From: Desulfotignum sp032250905
GTDB taxonomy: Bacteria > Desulfobacterota > Desulfobacteria > Desulfobacterales > Desulfobacteraceae
Assembly (NCBI GenBank): GCA_032250905.1
Contig: JAVVEQ010000037.1
Span: 1 to 41,270, forward strand
Reading direction: 5' to 3'
Length of the DNA stretch: 41,270 bases
Both the position numbers and the translations under genes were made by a program. Shown piece after piece: positions 15,612 to 25,967 of the stretch. Numbering within the stretch: position 1 is the stretch's first letter; each line of letters begins with the position of its first letter. Below the pieces are notes generated by a model. That model was not told the origin of the DNA. It searched no databases and worked only from the letters and a program-made list of their open reading frames with translations.

Positions 15612-16140
15612 CTAGTCGTGTAGTTTTTTCAGTTTCCCGGGGTATTCCCGGGCAAGATCGACATAGAGCTGTTTGCCATAGGTCCAGAAATCCTTGTGCC
15701 GCTGAAGAACGTCCCCGATGATCCGGTATGGCACGCCGCCGGTGATTTTTTCATCCGGTATCCGGGTTTTCTGGGGGGATGACCGAGCCTTCGGCCACAA
15801 TGGCCCAGGCCCCTACCACCACATCGAAACCGACCACTGCACCGATGCCGATAACGGCATGGGTTCTGATCAGCCGGCCATGAATAATGGCACCATGGCC
15901 CACGGTCACATGATCCTCGAGCTCCAGCAGTCCGTCCGGACGGATATGAAGGATGGCGTTTTCTTCCACGGCCGTGCCCGGGCCGATGTGAATCGTGCCA
16001 TAATCCCCCCGGACAATGGCGCCGTGACCGATATAGCAGTTATCCTGTATCACCACATCCCCGATCACCCTTGCCGAATCACTGATATAGGTATTTTTTC
16101 CAATTTTCGGAATCCGGTCTCCATACTGATAAATGGCCAT
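15612..16140 (-). pseudogene. Gamma-carbonic-anhydrase-like protein gene with a single-base frameshift
   Basis: Reading leftwards from ATG at 16140, the first 117 or so residues are a typical gamma-class hexapeptide protein. They include GDYGTIHIGPGTAVEENA, then ILHIRPDG and HVTVGHGAIIHG with the zinc histidines. The frame then stops at 15751-15753 soon after SVIPP. The missing C-terminus (IPDEKITGGVPYRIIGD, then HKDFWTYGKQLYVDLAREYP) continues in the next frame to a stop at 15612-15614. The two frames join cleanly at a run of six G (plus strand, 15773-15778). Removing one base restores a protein of about 176 aa ending in KLKKLHD. It is either a recent mutation, phase variation by slippage or a sequencing error. 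The intact product would be a trimeric zinc enzyme or acyltransferase-like protein. Confidence 0.8.
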
Positions 16141-16490
16141 CTGATTTTCCTTTCAAGCTGATATGTCACCCTATCTGATGATTCAAAAAATATCAACGGC
16201 AATCCGGATTGGAAAGGCCCCTGTTGACAACAGGCCTGCAAACCGTCATTTTAAACCCATGAAAAATGAAGACCCTGTTTTGAAAAAAAAGAGGCTGACA
16301 TGACACCTCTGGCTGAAGGCTCAGAAGCGGCCGCTGCATATCGACTGGCCGTAATTACCTGCAAATTCAAGAAGATCAGACACTCCGGAATCTGACGATC
16401 AGATAGAACGCGCGGCCCTTTCCGATACAGGAAACGCCGCGCGTCGTTGGACACCCGCATCAAAAGGATGCAATGCGGTTCAGGTTTTGA
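16141..16490. other. 350-base intergenic region downstream of katG
   Basis: No gene is convincing here. An open frame at 16251-16463 on the minus strand (70 codons) has no recognisable domain and contains the hairpin described separately, so I treat it as chance. The region between 16141 and 16250 holds the upstream DNA of the leftward carbonic-anhydrase-like gene, with a GGAAAA-type ribosome binding site before its ATG. Confidence 0.45.
16408..16444 (-). terminator. Strong hairpin 46 bases after katG, probable terminator or mRNA 3' stabiliser
   Basis: ACGCGCGGC (16408-16416) pairs perfectly with GCCGCGCGT (16436-16444). The inner arms TTTCC (16419-16423) and GGAAA (16430-16434) also pair around the loop GATACA, with a two-by-one mismatch between them. 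The stem is thus 14 pairs. It lies directly after the katG stop on the minus strand. No T-run follows on either strand, so it may need Rho or may serve to protect the katG mRNA 3' end. Confidence 0.5.
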
Positions 16491-18704
<2,214 letters not shown>

Positions 18705-18760
18705 GTGAACCTCCTTGGATTTCGGGTTTTCAGGAGTCAGCCGCAGCAGGTCTCCCGATC

Positions 18761-18807
18761 TTAAATAATAATTCATCCTATTTAGCATCTGTTTTCCCAG
18801 TTGTCAA
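18761..18807 (-). promoter_or_regulatory. Probable katG promoter with adjacent AT-rich box
   Basis: On the minus strand TTGACA (complement at 18802-18807) is followed after 16-17 bases by CTAAATA, a moderate -10 sequence. An AT-rich stretch (complement of 18761-18775) lies just downstream, about where transcription would start. It contains ATAAT-A-ATT, a partial match to the core of the PerR/Fur-type box, with only about half of the full consensus kept. A repressor binding there would block katG. The match is too weak to name the regulator. Confidence 0.4.
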
Positions 18808-18929
18808 CCTCTGGAAAAAAAGATAGCATCACGGAAAATGACCCTCACAAACCAATTACCCAGCGCCTGAATATTGGCCGACACATTTTGACACATGGGC
18901 TGTGGGAGCTTCAGCATGATTGACCGGCC

Positions 18930-20003
18930 ATGAACAGACCCATAAAATGGAAACAAACCACGGTGACCCGGGAAAATAGCGAAACCGTTCAGGCCAGAGC
19001 GCCGGTCATCATTTCCGCCAGCCGGGCCACAGATATTCCCGCATTTTATGCGGAATGGCTGATCCGCAGGCTGCAAGCCGGGTATGCTGTATGGATCAAC
19101 CCGTTCAACCGGAAGCCCTGTTTTGTTTCTTTTGAAGCGGCCCGCCTGTTCGTGTTCTGGACCAAGAATCCCCGGCCGTTGCTGCCCTTTCTGAATGCCT
19201 TTGAAGAACGGAAGATCAATTATTATTTTCAGTTCACGCTCAACGATTATGAAGAAGAAAACTTTGAACCCAACCTGCCGCCCCTGACGGAACGGATTGA
19301 CACATTCAAGGAACTGTCCGGCAAAATCGGAAAAGAACGGGTGATCTGGCGGTTTGATCCCTTGATCGTGACTCCCCGGTTGTCTCCGGAACGCCTGCTG
19401 GAAAAAATTGAATCCATCGGCAACCGGTTGATGCACAAAACCGGCAGACTGGTCTTCAGTTTCGTGGATGTCGATGCCTATCGGAAAGTTCAGAACAGCC
19501 TCGTCCGGGAACTGGATCTGTTTGACAGATCGACGGTTCATTCTGCGGAACCGAACCGGAATCAGATTCAAACCATTGCTGGCGGTCTGAAAGCGTTACA
19601 GGCAGGATGGCAGGCTCAGGGCTGGGACATCACCCTGGCCACCTGCGGGGAATCCATGGACCTGGAAGCGGATTGCGGCATTGTCAAAAACAAATGCATC
19701 GACGATGACCTGATCCGGAAAATATTCAGTCATGACCGCCGGTTGATGCGGTTTGTCGATCATGGAGACTCCGGCGCCGGGTCTGAAAGGCAACTGGAGA
19801 TGTTCGCCCCCACGGGCAAACCCGATCTCAAGGACAAAGGCCAGCGCAGCGCCTGCGGCTGCATCTGCAGCAAAGACATCGGGATGTACAATACCTGCCG
19901 GCATTTCTGTGTCTACTGCTATGCCAACACCTCCAGAAATGGGGTGAACCGCCATTGCGCCCATCACCGTAAAGATGCGGAAAGCCTCATCGATCCAGCA
20001 TGA
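18930..20003 (+). CDS. DUF1848 family Fe-S protein
   Basis: The 357-aa protein starts its domain with PVIISASRATDIPAFYAEWL (from about residue 26) and continues with WINPFNRKPCFVSF and VFWTKNPRPLLPFL, the hallmarks of DUF1848. DPLIVTP and FSFVDVDAYRKV follow in the middle. The C-terminus has the family cysteine cluster, CGCICSKDIGMYNTC followed by HFCVYCYAN (about residues 307-335). It should hold an iron-sulphur cluster, and the CVYCYAN portion resembles radical-SAM/spore-photoproduct-lyase type cysteine motifs. The biochemical role is unknown. It is divergent from katG across 225 bases. There is only a poor ribosome binding site before the ATG at 18930, so the start is less certain than the frame. 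Confidence 0.8.
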   Translation: MNRPIKWKQTTVTRENSETVQARAPVIISASRATDIPAFYAEWLIRRLQAGYAVWINPFNRKPCFVSFEAARLFVFWTKNPRPLLPFLNAFEERKINYYFQFTLNDYEEENFEPNLPPLTERIDTFKELSGKIGKERVIWRFDPLIVTPRLSPERLLEKIESIGNRLMHKTGRLVFSFVDVDAYRKVQNSLVRELDLFDRSTVHSAEPNRNQIQTIAGGLKALQAGWQAQGWDITLATCGESMDLEADCGIVKNKCIDDDLIRKIFSHDRRLMRFVDHGDSGAGSERQLEMFAPTGKPDLKDKGQRSACGCICSKDIGMYNTCRHFCVYCYANTSRNGVNRHCAHHRKDAESLIDPA

Positions 20004-20035
20004 TAGAACCATGCAAAAAATAAATATAACTATGC

Positions 20036-20065
20036 TTGACAAAGATAATACGTATGAAGTATGAA
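20036..20065 (+). promoter_or_regulatory. Candidate promoter of the regulator/peptide operon
   Basis: A perfect TTGACA (20036-20041) is followed after 18 bases by TATGAA (20060-20065). The perfect palindrome ATACGTAT (20048-20055) lies between the hexamers, and TATGAAG is repeated just beyond it. A palindrome between -35 and -10 is a common place for a GntR-family repressor to bind its own promoter. The -10 position implies that translation starts at 20085 or 20097 rather than at the first ATG of the frame (20061). Confidence 0.4.
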
Positions 20066-20096
20066 GTATTCACTTAACCTGCTTATGGAATTTGCC

Positions 20097-20825
20097 ATGA
20101 ACACTGAATTGATTGTACCGGATTTAGGCGCATCCAACATACCGGACAAAGTCAGGGACATTCTCAAAACTGCGATTTACGACAGACGTCTCAAGCCCGG
20201 GGACAAACTCCCGTCGGAAGAAGAGTTGCGCAAGCAGTTCAAAGTATCCAAAACCGTGATGCGGGAAGCCCTGGGCCAGCTGGTGGCTGAAGGCCTTATC
20301 GAAAAGCGCCGGGGGGCACTGGGAGGCAGCTTTGTTGCGGAAGGCAATTCTGAACGCATCCTTCATGTGGTGCTGGACTGTTACCACCTGGGGGGCTTGA
20401 CCATTGAAGAGGTCATCGATTTCAGGCGGAATATTGAACCGATTGTCCTGGAAATGGCATGTGCCCGCAGGGAAGACTCCGATCTTGACATGTTGAAAAC
20501 AAATCTGGACACCTGCCGTCAGGCACTGGAAAAAGGAACCATCGACCGCCACAACCAGGTGGATTTCCACCGGCTGATTGCCGTAGCCTGCCACAACGGC
20601 CTTCTGGCATCCTCCATGGGCGCAGCCATTAAAATTTCCAGGGAGTTCACGTCAAAACTGCCTTTTTCACTTCCTGAAGCAAAAGAGGATTTTGAATACA
20701 ATGAAAAATTTTTTGAATGCATCAAAAATAACCGATTCACCCAGGCCCGGGAATTGATGGCCGCCCATTTTGAACGGTCCAAAATGCTGGTGAAGCGCTA
20801 CCGGTCACTGGATCCCAAAAAATAA
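20097..20825 (+). CDS. FadR-type GntR family transcriptional regulator
   Basis: An N-terminal winged HTH of the GntR class (KVRDILKTAIYDRRLKPGDKLPSEEELRKQF in two parts, then SKTVMREALGQLVAEGLIEKR) is followed by a glycine-rich wing (GALGGSFVAEG). An all-helical FCD domain comes next, with DFHRLIAVACHN near residue 160 and HFERSK near the end, which usually carries metal and ligand residues. Length (242 aa from 20097, 254 from the first ATG at 20061) fits FadR-type regulators. I prefer 20097 because of a GGA seven bases upstream and the position of the promoter. It heads the operon for amidohydrolase, peptide transporter and racemase and is very likely its ligand-responsive repressor; the ligand is probably the imported compound or a breakdown product. 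Confidence 0.88.
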   Translation: MNTELIVPDLGASNIPDKVRDILKTAIYDRRLKPGDKLPSEEELRKQFKVSKTVMREALGQLVAEGLIEKRRGALGGSFVAEGNSERILHVVLDCYHLGGLTIEEVIDFRRNIEPIVLEMACARREDSDLDMLKTNLDTCRQALEKGTIDRHNQVDFHRLIAVACHNGLLASSMGAAIKISREFTSKLPFSLPEAKEDFEYNEKFFECIKNNRFTQARELMAAHFERSKMLVKRYRSLDPKK

Positions 20826-20854
20826 CACCCATAGAAGGATGGGAAGCGTTGCAG

Positions 20855-22066
20855 ATGAAAACCCTTTATAAAAACGGCACCATTATCACCGGCGCCGGTG
20901 ATGTGATGGACCCTGGCTGGGTTATGGTTGAAAACGACACCATAAGGGGGGTCGGCCCCATGACCACCCCCTGTCTGGAAACAGATGCCCATGAAACCGA
21001 CCTGTCCGGACGGACGATGATGCCGGGAATGATCGACTGTCACGTGCACCTTGTCATGGATGGTTCTCCTGACCCTACCGCGCCTTTGATGGCCATGGAT
21101 GATGCAACCGCCGCCATCCTCATGATGACCCATGCCCGGCAGACACTGAATGCGGGCTTTACCACTGTCCGGGACCTGGGGTGCCTCAACCATGTGGGGC
21201 TCAGGGTCAGGGATGCCATCAACCAGGGACTGATTACAGGTCCCCGTATCCTGTGTGCCGGACAGATGATCTGTATGACCGGCGGACACGGCTGGCAGAT
21301 CGGCAGGGAAGCGGACGGCCCGGAAGAGGTCTGCAAAGAAGTCCGTGCCCAGATCAAGGCCGGTGTGGATGTGATCAAGCTCATGGCCACCGGTGGCATC
21401 TGCACCCGGGGCGTGGAACCGGGGCAGACCCAGTACAGTTTCGAAGAGATGCGCGCCGGGATCATCGAAGCCCACAAGGCCGGAATTCCGGCCGCAGCCC
21501 ATGCCCAGGGCCTGGAAGGGGTGAAGATTGCCCTGAAGGCAGGCATTGATACCATCGAGCACGGTATGAACCTGGATGACGAAGCCATTGACATGATGTG
21601 TAAAAACCATGTGCCCCTGATCCCTACCCTGGCGGCAGGGGCCTGTATTCTCCGAAATGGACGGCAATCCGGCATCCCGTCCTTTATTGTGGAAAAATCA
21701 GAACGCCATCGCCAGGAGCGCATTCATTCCTGCATCCATGCCTGCCGGGCCGGGGTGACCATTGCCCTGGGAACCGATGCGGGAACCCCGTTCAATCTTC
21801 ATGGTAATAATGCCGCTGAATTATCGGAACTGGCCGAGACCGGCATGAATCCCCACGATATTGTGCTCGCCGCCACGGGAACTGCGGCCAGAGCCATCGG
21901 TATCAGCCATATCACCGGTACCCTCGCCCCCGGCATGCAGGCGGACTTTCTTATTCTGAAACACAACCCTCTGGAAAATATTCAGGTGCTGCTGGACAGA
22001 CGGACCATCCTGGAGATCCACATGGGGGGAGACCGAATAAAATCAGACGGTATTTTTGACACATGA
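20855..22066 (+). CDS. Metal-dependent amidohydrolase, Xaa-Pro-dipeptidase/imidazolonepropionase-like group
   Basis: The frame also opens at a TTG (20849), but the ATG at 20855, eight bases after GGGAAG, is the natural start and gives 403 aa. The binuclear amidohydrolase ligands are all visible. HVH is at residues 63-65 in MIDCHVHL. The bridging Lys175 is in VIKLMATGG, His216 in AHAQG, His236 in IEHG, and the catalytic Asp308 in LGTDAGTPF. ATGTAARAIG near the end is the usual last helix. This arrangement with a carboxylated lysine marks the prolidase-like clan of cytosolic enzymes that hydrolyse dipeptides or N-acyl/carbamoyl amino acids. Its place between the regulator and a peptide ABC transporter suggests it cleaves the imported substrate. 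Exact specificity cannot be told. Confidence 0.85.
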   Translation: MKTLYKNGTIITGAGDVMDPGWVMVENDTIRGVGPMTTPCLETDAHETDLSGRTMMPGMIDCHVHLVMDGSPDPTAPLMAMDDATAAILMMTHARQTLNAGFTTVRDLGCLNHVGLRVRDAINQGLITGPRILCAGQMICMTGGHGWQIGREADGPEEVCKEVRAQIKAGVDVIKLMATGGICTRGVEPGQTQYSFEEMRAGIIEAHKAGIPAAAHAQGLEGVKIALKAGIDTIEHGMNLDDEAIDMMCKNHVPLIPTLAAGACILRNGRQSGIPSFIVEKSERHRQERIHSCIHACRAGVTIALGTDAGTPFNLHGNNAAELSELAETGMNPHDIVLAATGTAARAIGISHITGTLAPGMQADFLILKHNPLENIQVLLDRRTILEIHMGGDRIKSDGIFDT

Positions 22067-22103
22067 AGTTATCCGATAATTTTATGATACCCCGGGTGAA
22101 AAA

Positions 22104-23024
22104 ATGAAAGCTTATATTATCCGGCGGCTGGTCCAGTCAGTGGCGGTTTGCCTTGCTATCTCCATGATTTCTTTTTTTCTGCTGTTTTTAAATTCCGATC
22201 CAGCCCTGCTTCTGCTGCCCCCGGAAGCCGGGCTGGAAGATATCGACATCTTTAAAAAATCCATGGGCCTTGACCGGCCGGTTATCGTTCAGTACCTTGT
22301 TTTTTTAAAAAAAATTGTCCTGCATGGTGATTTCGGCAACTCTTTTGTATCCAAAACCCCGGCCCTGGCCCTGATGCTGGAGCGGGTGCCAGCCACGTTG
22401 AGCCTTTCTTTGATGGCGGTGGTGCTTGCCAATGCACTGGCCATTCCCATGGGTATTATTTCTGCCGTGAAACGCTACACCCTGTTTGACAACCTGGTCA
22501 CCTTCCTGGCCATTGTGGGCCAGGCCATGCCCCTGTACTGGCTGGGTATCATGCTTATCATCATCTTCGGCGTGTTTCTGGGATGGCTGCCCATTTCCGG
22601 CAGCGACACGATCTGGCACATGATCCTGCCGGCCGTCACGCTGGGGGCCTGGCTGCTGCCGGTGAACATGCGGCTGGTGCGGTCCGGCATGCTGGACGTG
22701 CTGAACCAGGATTATATCCGGACGGCCCGGGCCAAAGGACTGCTGGAAAGCAAGGTCATGGTGAAGCACGCATTTAAAAATGCGGTAATTCCCCTGGTAA
22801 CCGTCACCGGCATGCAGTTGAGCCTGCTCCTGGGCGGAGCCGTGGTCACGGAAACCGTGTTTGCCTGGCCCGGCCTGGGGCGGCTGGCCGTGGAATCGAT
22901 CCGCATGGGGGATTATCCCGTGGTCCAGGCCATTGTGGTGTTTTTTGCCCTCTGCGTGGTGTTCGGCAACCTGCTGGCCGACATACTCACCGCCTTTATC
23001 GACCCGAGAATCCGTCTGGAGTAA
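22104..23024 (+). CDS. Peptide-type ABC transporter permease (DppB/OppB-like)
   Basis: The 306-aa membrane protein has the DppB layout. A first helix near the N-terminus (VAVCLAISMISFFLLFL) is followed by a periplasmic segment with GLDRPVIVQYLVFL and five further hydrophobic helices. The cytoplasmic EAA-type loop reads DYIRTARAKGLLESKVMVKHAFKNAVIPL, in two parts about residues 209-236. ETVFAWPGLGRLAVESI near 253-270 is typical of this subfamily. It forms the channel with the DppC-like product of the next gene, which starts five bases after its stop. Substrate class is di-/oligopeptide or similar, judged by family only. Confidence 0.92.
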   Translation: MKAYIIRRLVQSVAVCLAISMISFFLLFLNSDPALLLLPPEAGLEDIDIFKKSMGLDRPVIVQYLVFLKKIVLHGDFGNSFVSKTPALALMLERVPATLSLSLMAVVLANALAIPMGIISAVKRYTLFDNLVTFLAIVGQAMPLYWLGIMLIIIFGVFLGWLPISGSDTIWHMILPAVTLGAWLLPVNMRLVRSGMLDVLNQDYIRTARAKGLLESKVMVKHAFKNAVIPLVTVTGMQLSLLLGGAVVTETVFAWPGLGRLAVESIRMGDYPVVQAIVVFFALCVVFGNLLADILTAFIDPRIRLE

Positions 23025-23028
23025 CCGC

Positions 23029-23937
23029 ATGATTTCTGACACCATCCCCATGCAGCCGGCAGAACAACACGGCAGACCATCCACCCTGTACCGCATCTGC
23101 CGCAAAATGTGGCATCTGAAAATGGGTGTCATGGGCGGCATTATCCTGGCGGTGATGCTGGTGTGTGCCGTGGCGGCCCCTCTCATCGCCCCCCATGATC
23201 CGTATGCGCAGGATATCATGCAACGGCTGCTGCCCCCGTCCTTCATGGAAAACGGATCAGACCGCCACCTGCTGGGGACCGACAGCGTGGGCAGGGACAC
23301 CCTCAGCCGTATCATTTACGGGACAAGGGTGTCATTGATCGTTGGCCTGTCCGCAGTGTGCATACAGTTGTCCATCGGTGTCATTCTGGGGCTTATGGCC
23401 GGTTATTTCGGCGGCAGGACCGATTCTGTCATCTCCTTTATGGTGAATGTCATGATGGGATTCCCCTTTATCCTGTTTGCCATCTCCCTGGTGGCGGTGA
23501 TTGGTCCTTCACTGCAGAACATCATTTTTGCACTGGGAGTGACTGGCTGGCCGGTGTTTACCCGGGTAACACGGGTGGAAACCATCAAACTCAAGGAAAG
23601 TGAATTTGTCCTGTGCGCCAGGACCCTGGCCTTCAGTACAAAACGTATCCTGCTGGTCCATATTCTGCCCAACCTGCTGCCCGCCATCCTGGTGCTTGGC
23701 ACGGTTGAAGTGGCCCGGGCCATCATCCGGGAATCGCTGCTCAGTTTCCTGGGTCTGGGAATCCAGCCCCCCACCCCGTCCTGGGGAATGATGCTGGCCG
23801 AAGGGAGGGATTATATGCTGGGCGAATGGTGGCTGGCCGCCTTTCCCGGATTTGCCATTTTCCTGAGTGCCCTGGGCATCAATCTGCTTGGAGATGCCCT
23901 GCGTGACCTGCTCGACCCCCACATGAGAAAGGATTGA
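23029..23937 (+). CDS. Peptide-type ABC transporter permease (DppC/OppC-like)
   Basis: The frame is open far upstream inside the preceding gene, but the ATG at 23029 lies five bases after the preceding stop and gives a normal 302-aa DppC-like protein. Family marks are APHDPYAQD (about residues 52-60), HLLGTDSVGRDTLSRIIYGTRVSL (about 80-103), the EAA-type loop near FVLCARTLAFSTKRILLVHILPN in two parts, and FLGLGIQPPTPSWGMMLAEGRDYM near 240-262. Six hydrophobic segments are expected. It pairs with the DppB-like permease; the first ATPase gene begins three bases after its stop. Confidence 0.92.
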   Translation: MISDTIPMQPAEQHGRPSTLYRICRKMWHLKMGVMGGIILAVMLVCAVAAPLIAPHDPYAQDIMQRLLPPSFMENGSDRHLLGTDSVGRDTLSRIIYGTRVSLIVGLSAVCIQLSIGVILGLMAGYFGGRTDSVISFMVNVMMGFPFILFAISLVAVIGPSLQNIIFALGVTGWPVFTRVTRVETIKLKESEFVLCARTLAFSTKRILLVHILPNLLPAILVLGTVEVARAIIRESLLSFLGLGIQPPTPSWGMMLAEGRDYMLGEWWLAAFPGFAIFLSALGINLLGDALRDLLDPHMRKD

Positions 23938-23939
23938 CC

Positions 23940-24926
23940 ATGAACCATCCGCTGCCTGATCATATCCTCGAGGTCAAGAATCTCAAAAAATATTTCCCCA
24001 TCAAAGCAGGGGTGATGAAAAAAACCACCGGACATGTAAAGGCAGTCGATGATATCAGTTTTTTTCTCCGGGCCGGCGAAACCCTGGGGCTTGTGGGAGA
24101 ATCCGGTTGCGGTAAATCCACAGCGGGCCGGTGCCTGATGAAACTATATGATATCACCGGCGGAAGCATTCTTTTCAGAGGACGTGATATCACTTCCTTC
24201 AACCGGCGGGAACTCATAGATTTCCGCAAAAAGATCCAGATGATTTTTCAGGACCCGTATGCCTCTCTGAACCCGCGCATGCGCATCAGAAATATCATTG
24301 GAGAAGCCATACGCGTTCACGGCCTGGCCGACAGGGGGGACTGGCAGGACCGGGTGGCGGCACTGCTCCATGATGTGGGACTGCGCAACTCCCACATGGC
24401 CCGGTACCCCCATGAATTTTCCGGGGGCCAGCGCCAGCGCATCGGCATTGCACGGGCCCTGGCTATGAATCCGGCCCTGATTGTGGCAGATGAACCGGTC
24501 TCTGCCCTGGACGTGTCCATCCAGGCCCAGATTATCAACCTGCTGGACCGCCTGAAGGAAAAATTTGATCTGTCCTACCTGGTGATCGCCCATGACCTGG
24601 CTGTAGTGGAACATATTTCCGACCGGGTGGTGGTCATGTATCTGGGGCATATCATGGAAACCGCCACGGACAGGGATCTATACACCCGACCGGCCCATCC
24701 CTATACCCGGGCCCTGCTCAGTGCCATTCCCGGCACCGGCAAAAAAAAGAAGCAGAACCGCCGGATTATTTTAAAAGGGGATGTGCCAAGTCCCATCAAC
24801 CCGCCACCGGGTTGTGTTTTTCACACCCGGTGTCCGGACATGTTTCCTGCCTGCCGGCAGGAAAAACCCCCCATGGTAAAGATATCGGAAGACCACTGGG
24901 TAAGCTGCTTGAAATATACAGGATGA
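23940..24926 (+). CDS. Peptide ABC transporter ATP-binding protein (DppF/OppF-like)
   Basis: The ATG at 23940 follows GAAAGGA and lies three bases after the DppC stop; a TTG six bases earlier is also open. The 328-aa product has Walker A GESGCGKST (about residues 55-63), Q-loop FQDPYASLNPR, signature FSGGQRQRIGIARAL and Walker B LIVADEPVSALD, followed by the H-loop histidine in IAHDL. The N-terminal KKYFPIKAGVMKKTTGHVKAVD is the OppF/DppF start. The C-terminal extension with INPPPGCVFHTRCPD is the oligopeptide-transporter C-terminal domain with cysteines, which in this family can hold an Fe-S cluster. It powers transport from the inner face of the membrane together with the second ATPase. Confidence 0.93.
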   Translation: MNHPLPDHILEVKNLKKYFPIKAGVMKKTTGHVKAVDDISFFLRAGETLGLVGESGCGKSTAGRCLMKLYDITGGSILFRGRDITSFNRRELIDFRKKIQMIFQDPYASLNPRMRIRNIIGEAIRVHGLADRGDWQDRVAALLHDVGLRNSHMARYPHEFSGGQRQRIGIARALAMNPALIVADEPVSALDVSIQAQIINLLDRLKEKFDLSYLVIAHDLAVVEHISDRVVVMYLGHIMETATDRDLYTRPAHPYTRALLSAIPGTGKKKKQNRRIILKGDVPSPINPPPGCVFHTRCPDMFPACRQEKPPMVKISEDHWVSCLKYTG

Positions 24927-24931
24927 CCGGC

Positions 24932-25915
24932 ATGACCGAAGACTATCTGCTGAAAGTCGAAGACCTGCACACGGAATTTGCCACCCCGGAAGGGCTGGTC
25001 AAGGCGGTGGACGGTTTGTCCTTTACAGTCACCAGGGGGCAGACCCTGGGTATTCTGGGAGAATCCGGATGCGGCAAATCCGTAACCGCATTGAGCATCC
25101 TGAACCTGATCAGCCGGCCGGCGGGAAACATATCCCGGGGTACCATTGTGTTTGACAACCTGGAGCTGGGACAGCTGTCAGACAAACAGATGCGCCAGGT
25201 CCGGGGAAACCGGATCTCCATGATCTTCCAGGAGCCCATGACTTCCCTGAACCCCTTGTACACCGTGGGTGACCAGATCGCCGAAGTGTACACGGCCCAC
25301 CACCGGGTCCGCCGGAAAACCGCCATGGCCCGGGCCGTGGTCATGCTTGAAAAAGTTGGCATCCCTTCCCCTGACAAACGGGCCAACAACTATCCCCACC
25401 AGCTGTCCGGAGGCATGCGCCAGCGGGTGATGATCGCCATGGCCCTGGCATGCCGGCCCGAACTGCTCATTGCAGATGAACCCACCACGGCCCTGGACGT
25501 CACCATCCAGGCCCAGATCCTGGACCTGATGATGACGCTCAAACAGGAAACCGGCATGGCCATGATGATGATCACCCACGACCTGGGCGTGATTGCCGAA
25601 GTCAGTGACCATGTTCTGGTGATGTATGCAGGCCAGGCCTTGGAATATGCCCCGGCAGACATTCTGTTTGATCGTCCCCGGCATCCCTATACAAAAGGGA
25701 TCATGCAGTCGGTGCCCCGTCTGGGGGAAAAATTTATCCACGGCAGGAAAACCCTGGATGAAATACCCGGCATGGTACCCAGTCTGCACCATCTTCCGCC
25801 GGGATGCCTGTTTGAACCGCGATGCAAGGTGGCAGAAGAGATCTGCAAACATCAGAAACCGCCATTGACAGACCTGGAAGGAAACGTGAAATGTCGCTGC
25901 TGGCTGGTAGCCTGA
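24932..25915 (+). CDS. Peptide ABC transporter ATP-binding protein (DppD/OppD-like)
   Basis: The long open frame begins inside the preceding gene. AGGA at 24920-24923 lies eight bases before the ATG at 24932, which I take as start; the ATG at 24923, overlapping the previous stop as ATGA, is an alternative. The product of about 327 aa has Walker A GESGCGKSV, Q-loop FQEPMTSLNPLYTVGDQIAE, signature LSGGMRQRVMIAMAL, Walker B LLIADEPTTALD and H-loop ITHDLGV. The C-terminal HLPPGCLFEPRCKVAEEICK is the oligopeptide-transporter tail with three cysteines. GESGCGKSV and MIFQEPMTSLNP are typical of the OppD/DppD branch, so the transporter has the usual pair of different ATPases. Gene order F before D is less usual than D before F. 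Confidence 0.93.
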   Translation: MTEDYLLKVEDLHTEFATPEGLVKAVDGLSFTVTRGQTLGILGESGCGKSVTALSILNLISRPAGNISRGTIVFDNLELGQLSDKQMRQVRGNRISMIFQEPMTSLNPLYTVGDQIAEVYTAHHRVRRKTAMARAVVMLEKVGIPSPDKRANNYPHQLSGGMRQRVMIAMALACRPELLIADEPTTALDVTIQAQILDLMMTLKQETGMAMMMITHDLGVIAEVSDHVLVMYAGQALEYAPADILFDRPRHPYTKGIMQSVPRLGEKFIHGRKTLDEIPGMVPSLHHLPPGCLFEPRCKVAEEICKHQKPPLTDLEGNVKCRCWLVA

Positions 25916-25967
25916 CCACCGGCGGTGACAAGCCATAAATCAATGCAACAGGAGAGGAGAAATCACC

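Noticed and set aside
16251..16463. 70-codon minus-strand frame after katG
   Set aside because: It contains the strong 16408-16444 hairpin and no recognisable content.
18705..18788. 28-codon N-terminal extension of KatG
   Set aside because: AAGGAGG precedes the ATG at 18704 and the extension would cover the promoter-proximal leader.
22305..23315. 336-codon minus-strand frame opposite the permease genes
   Set aside because: Its reading is histidine/glutamine-rich low complexity, as expected opposite membrane-protein codons; both permeases are clear.
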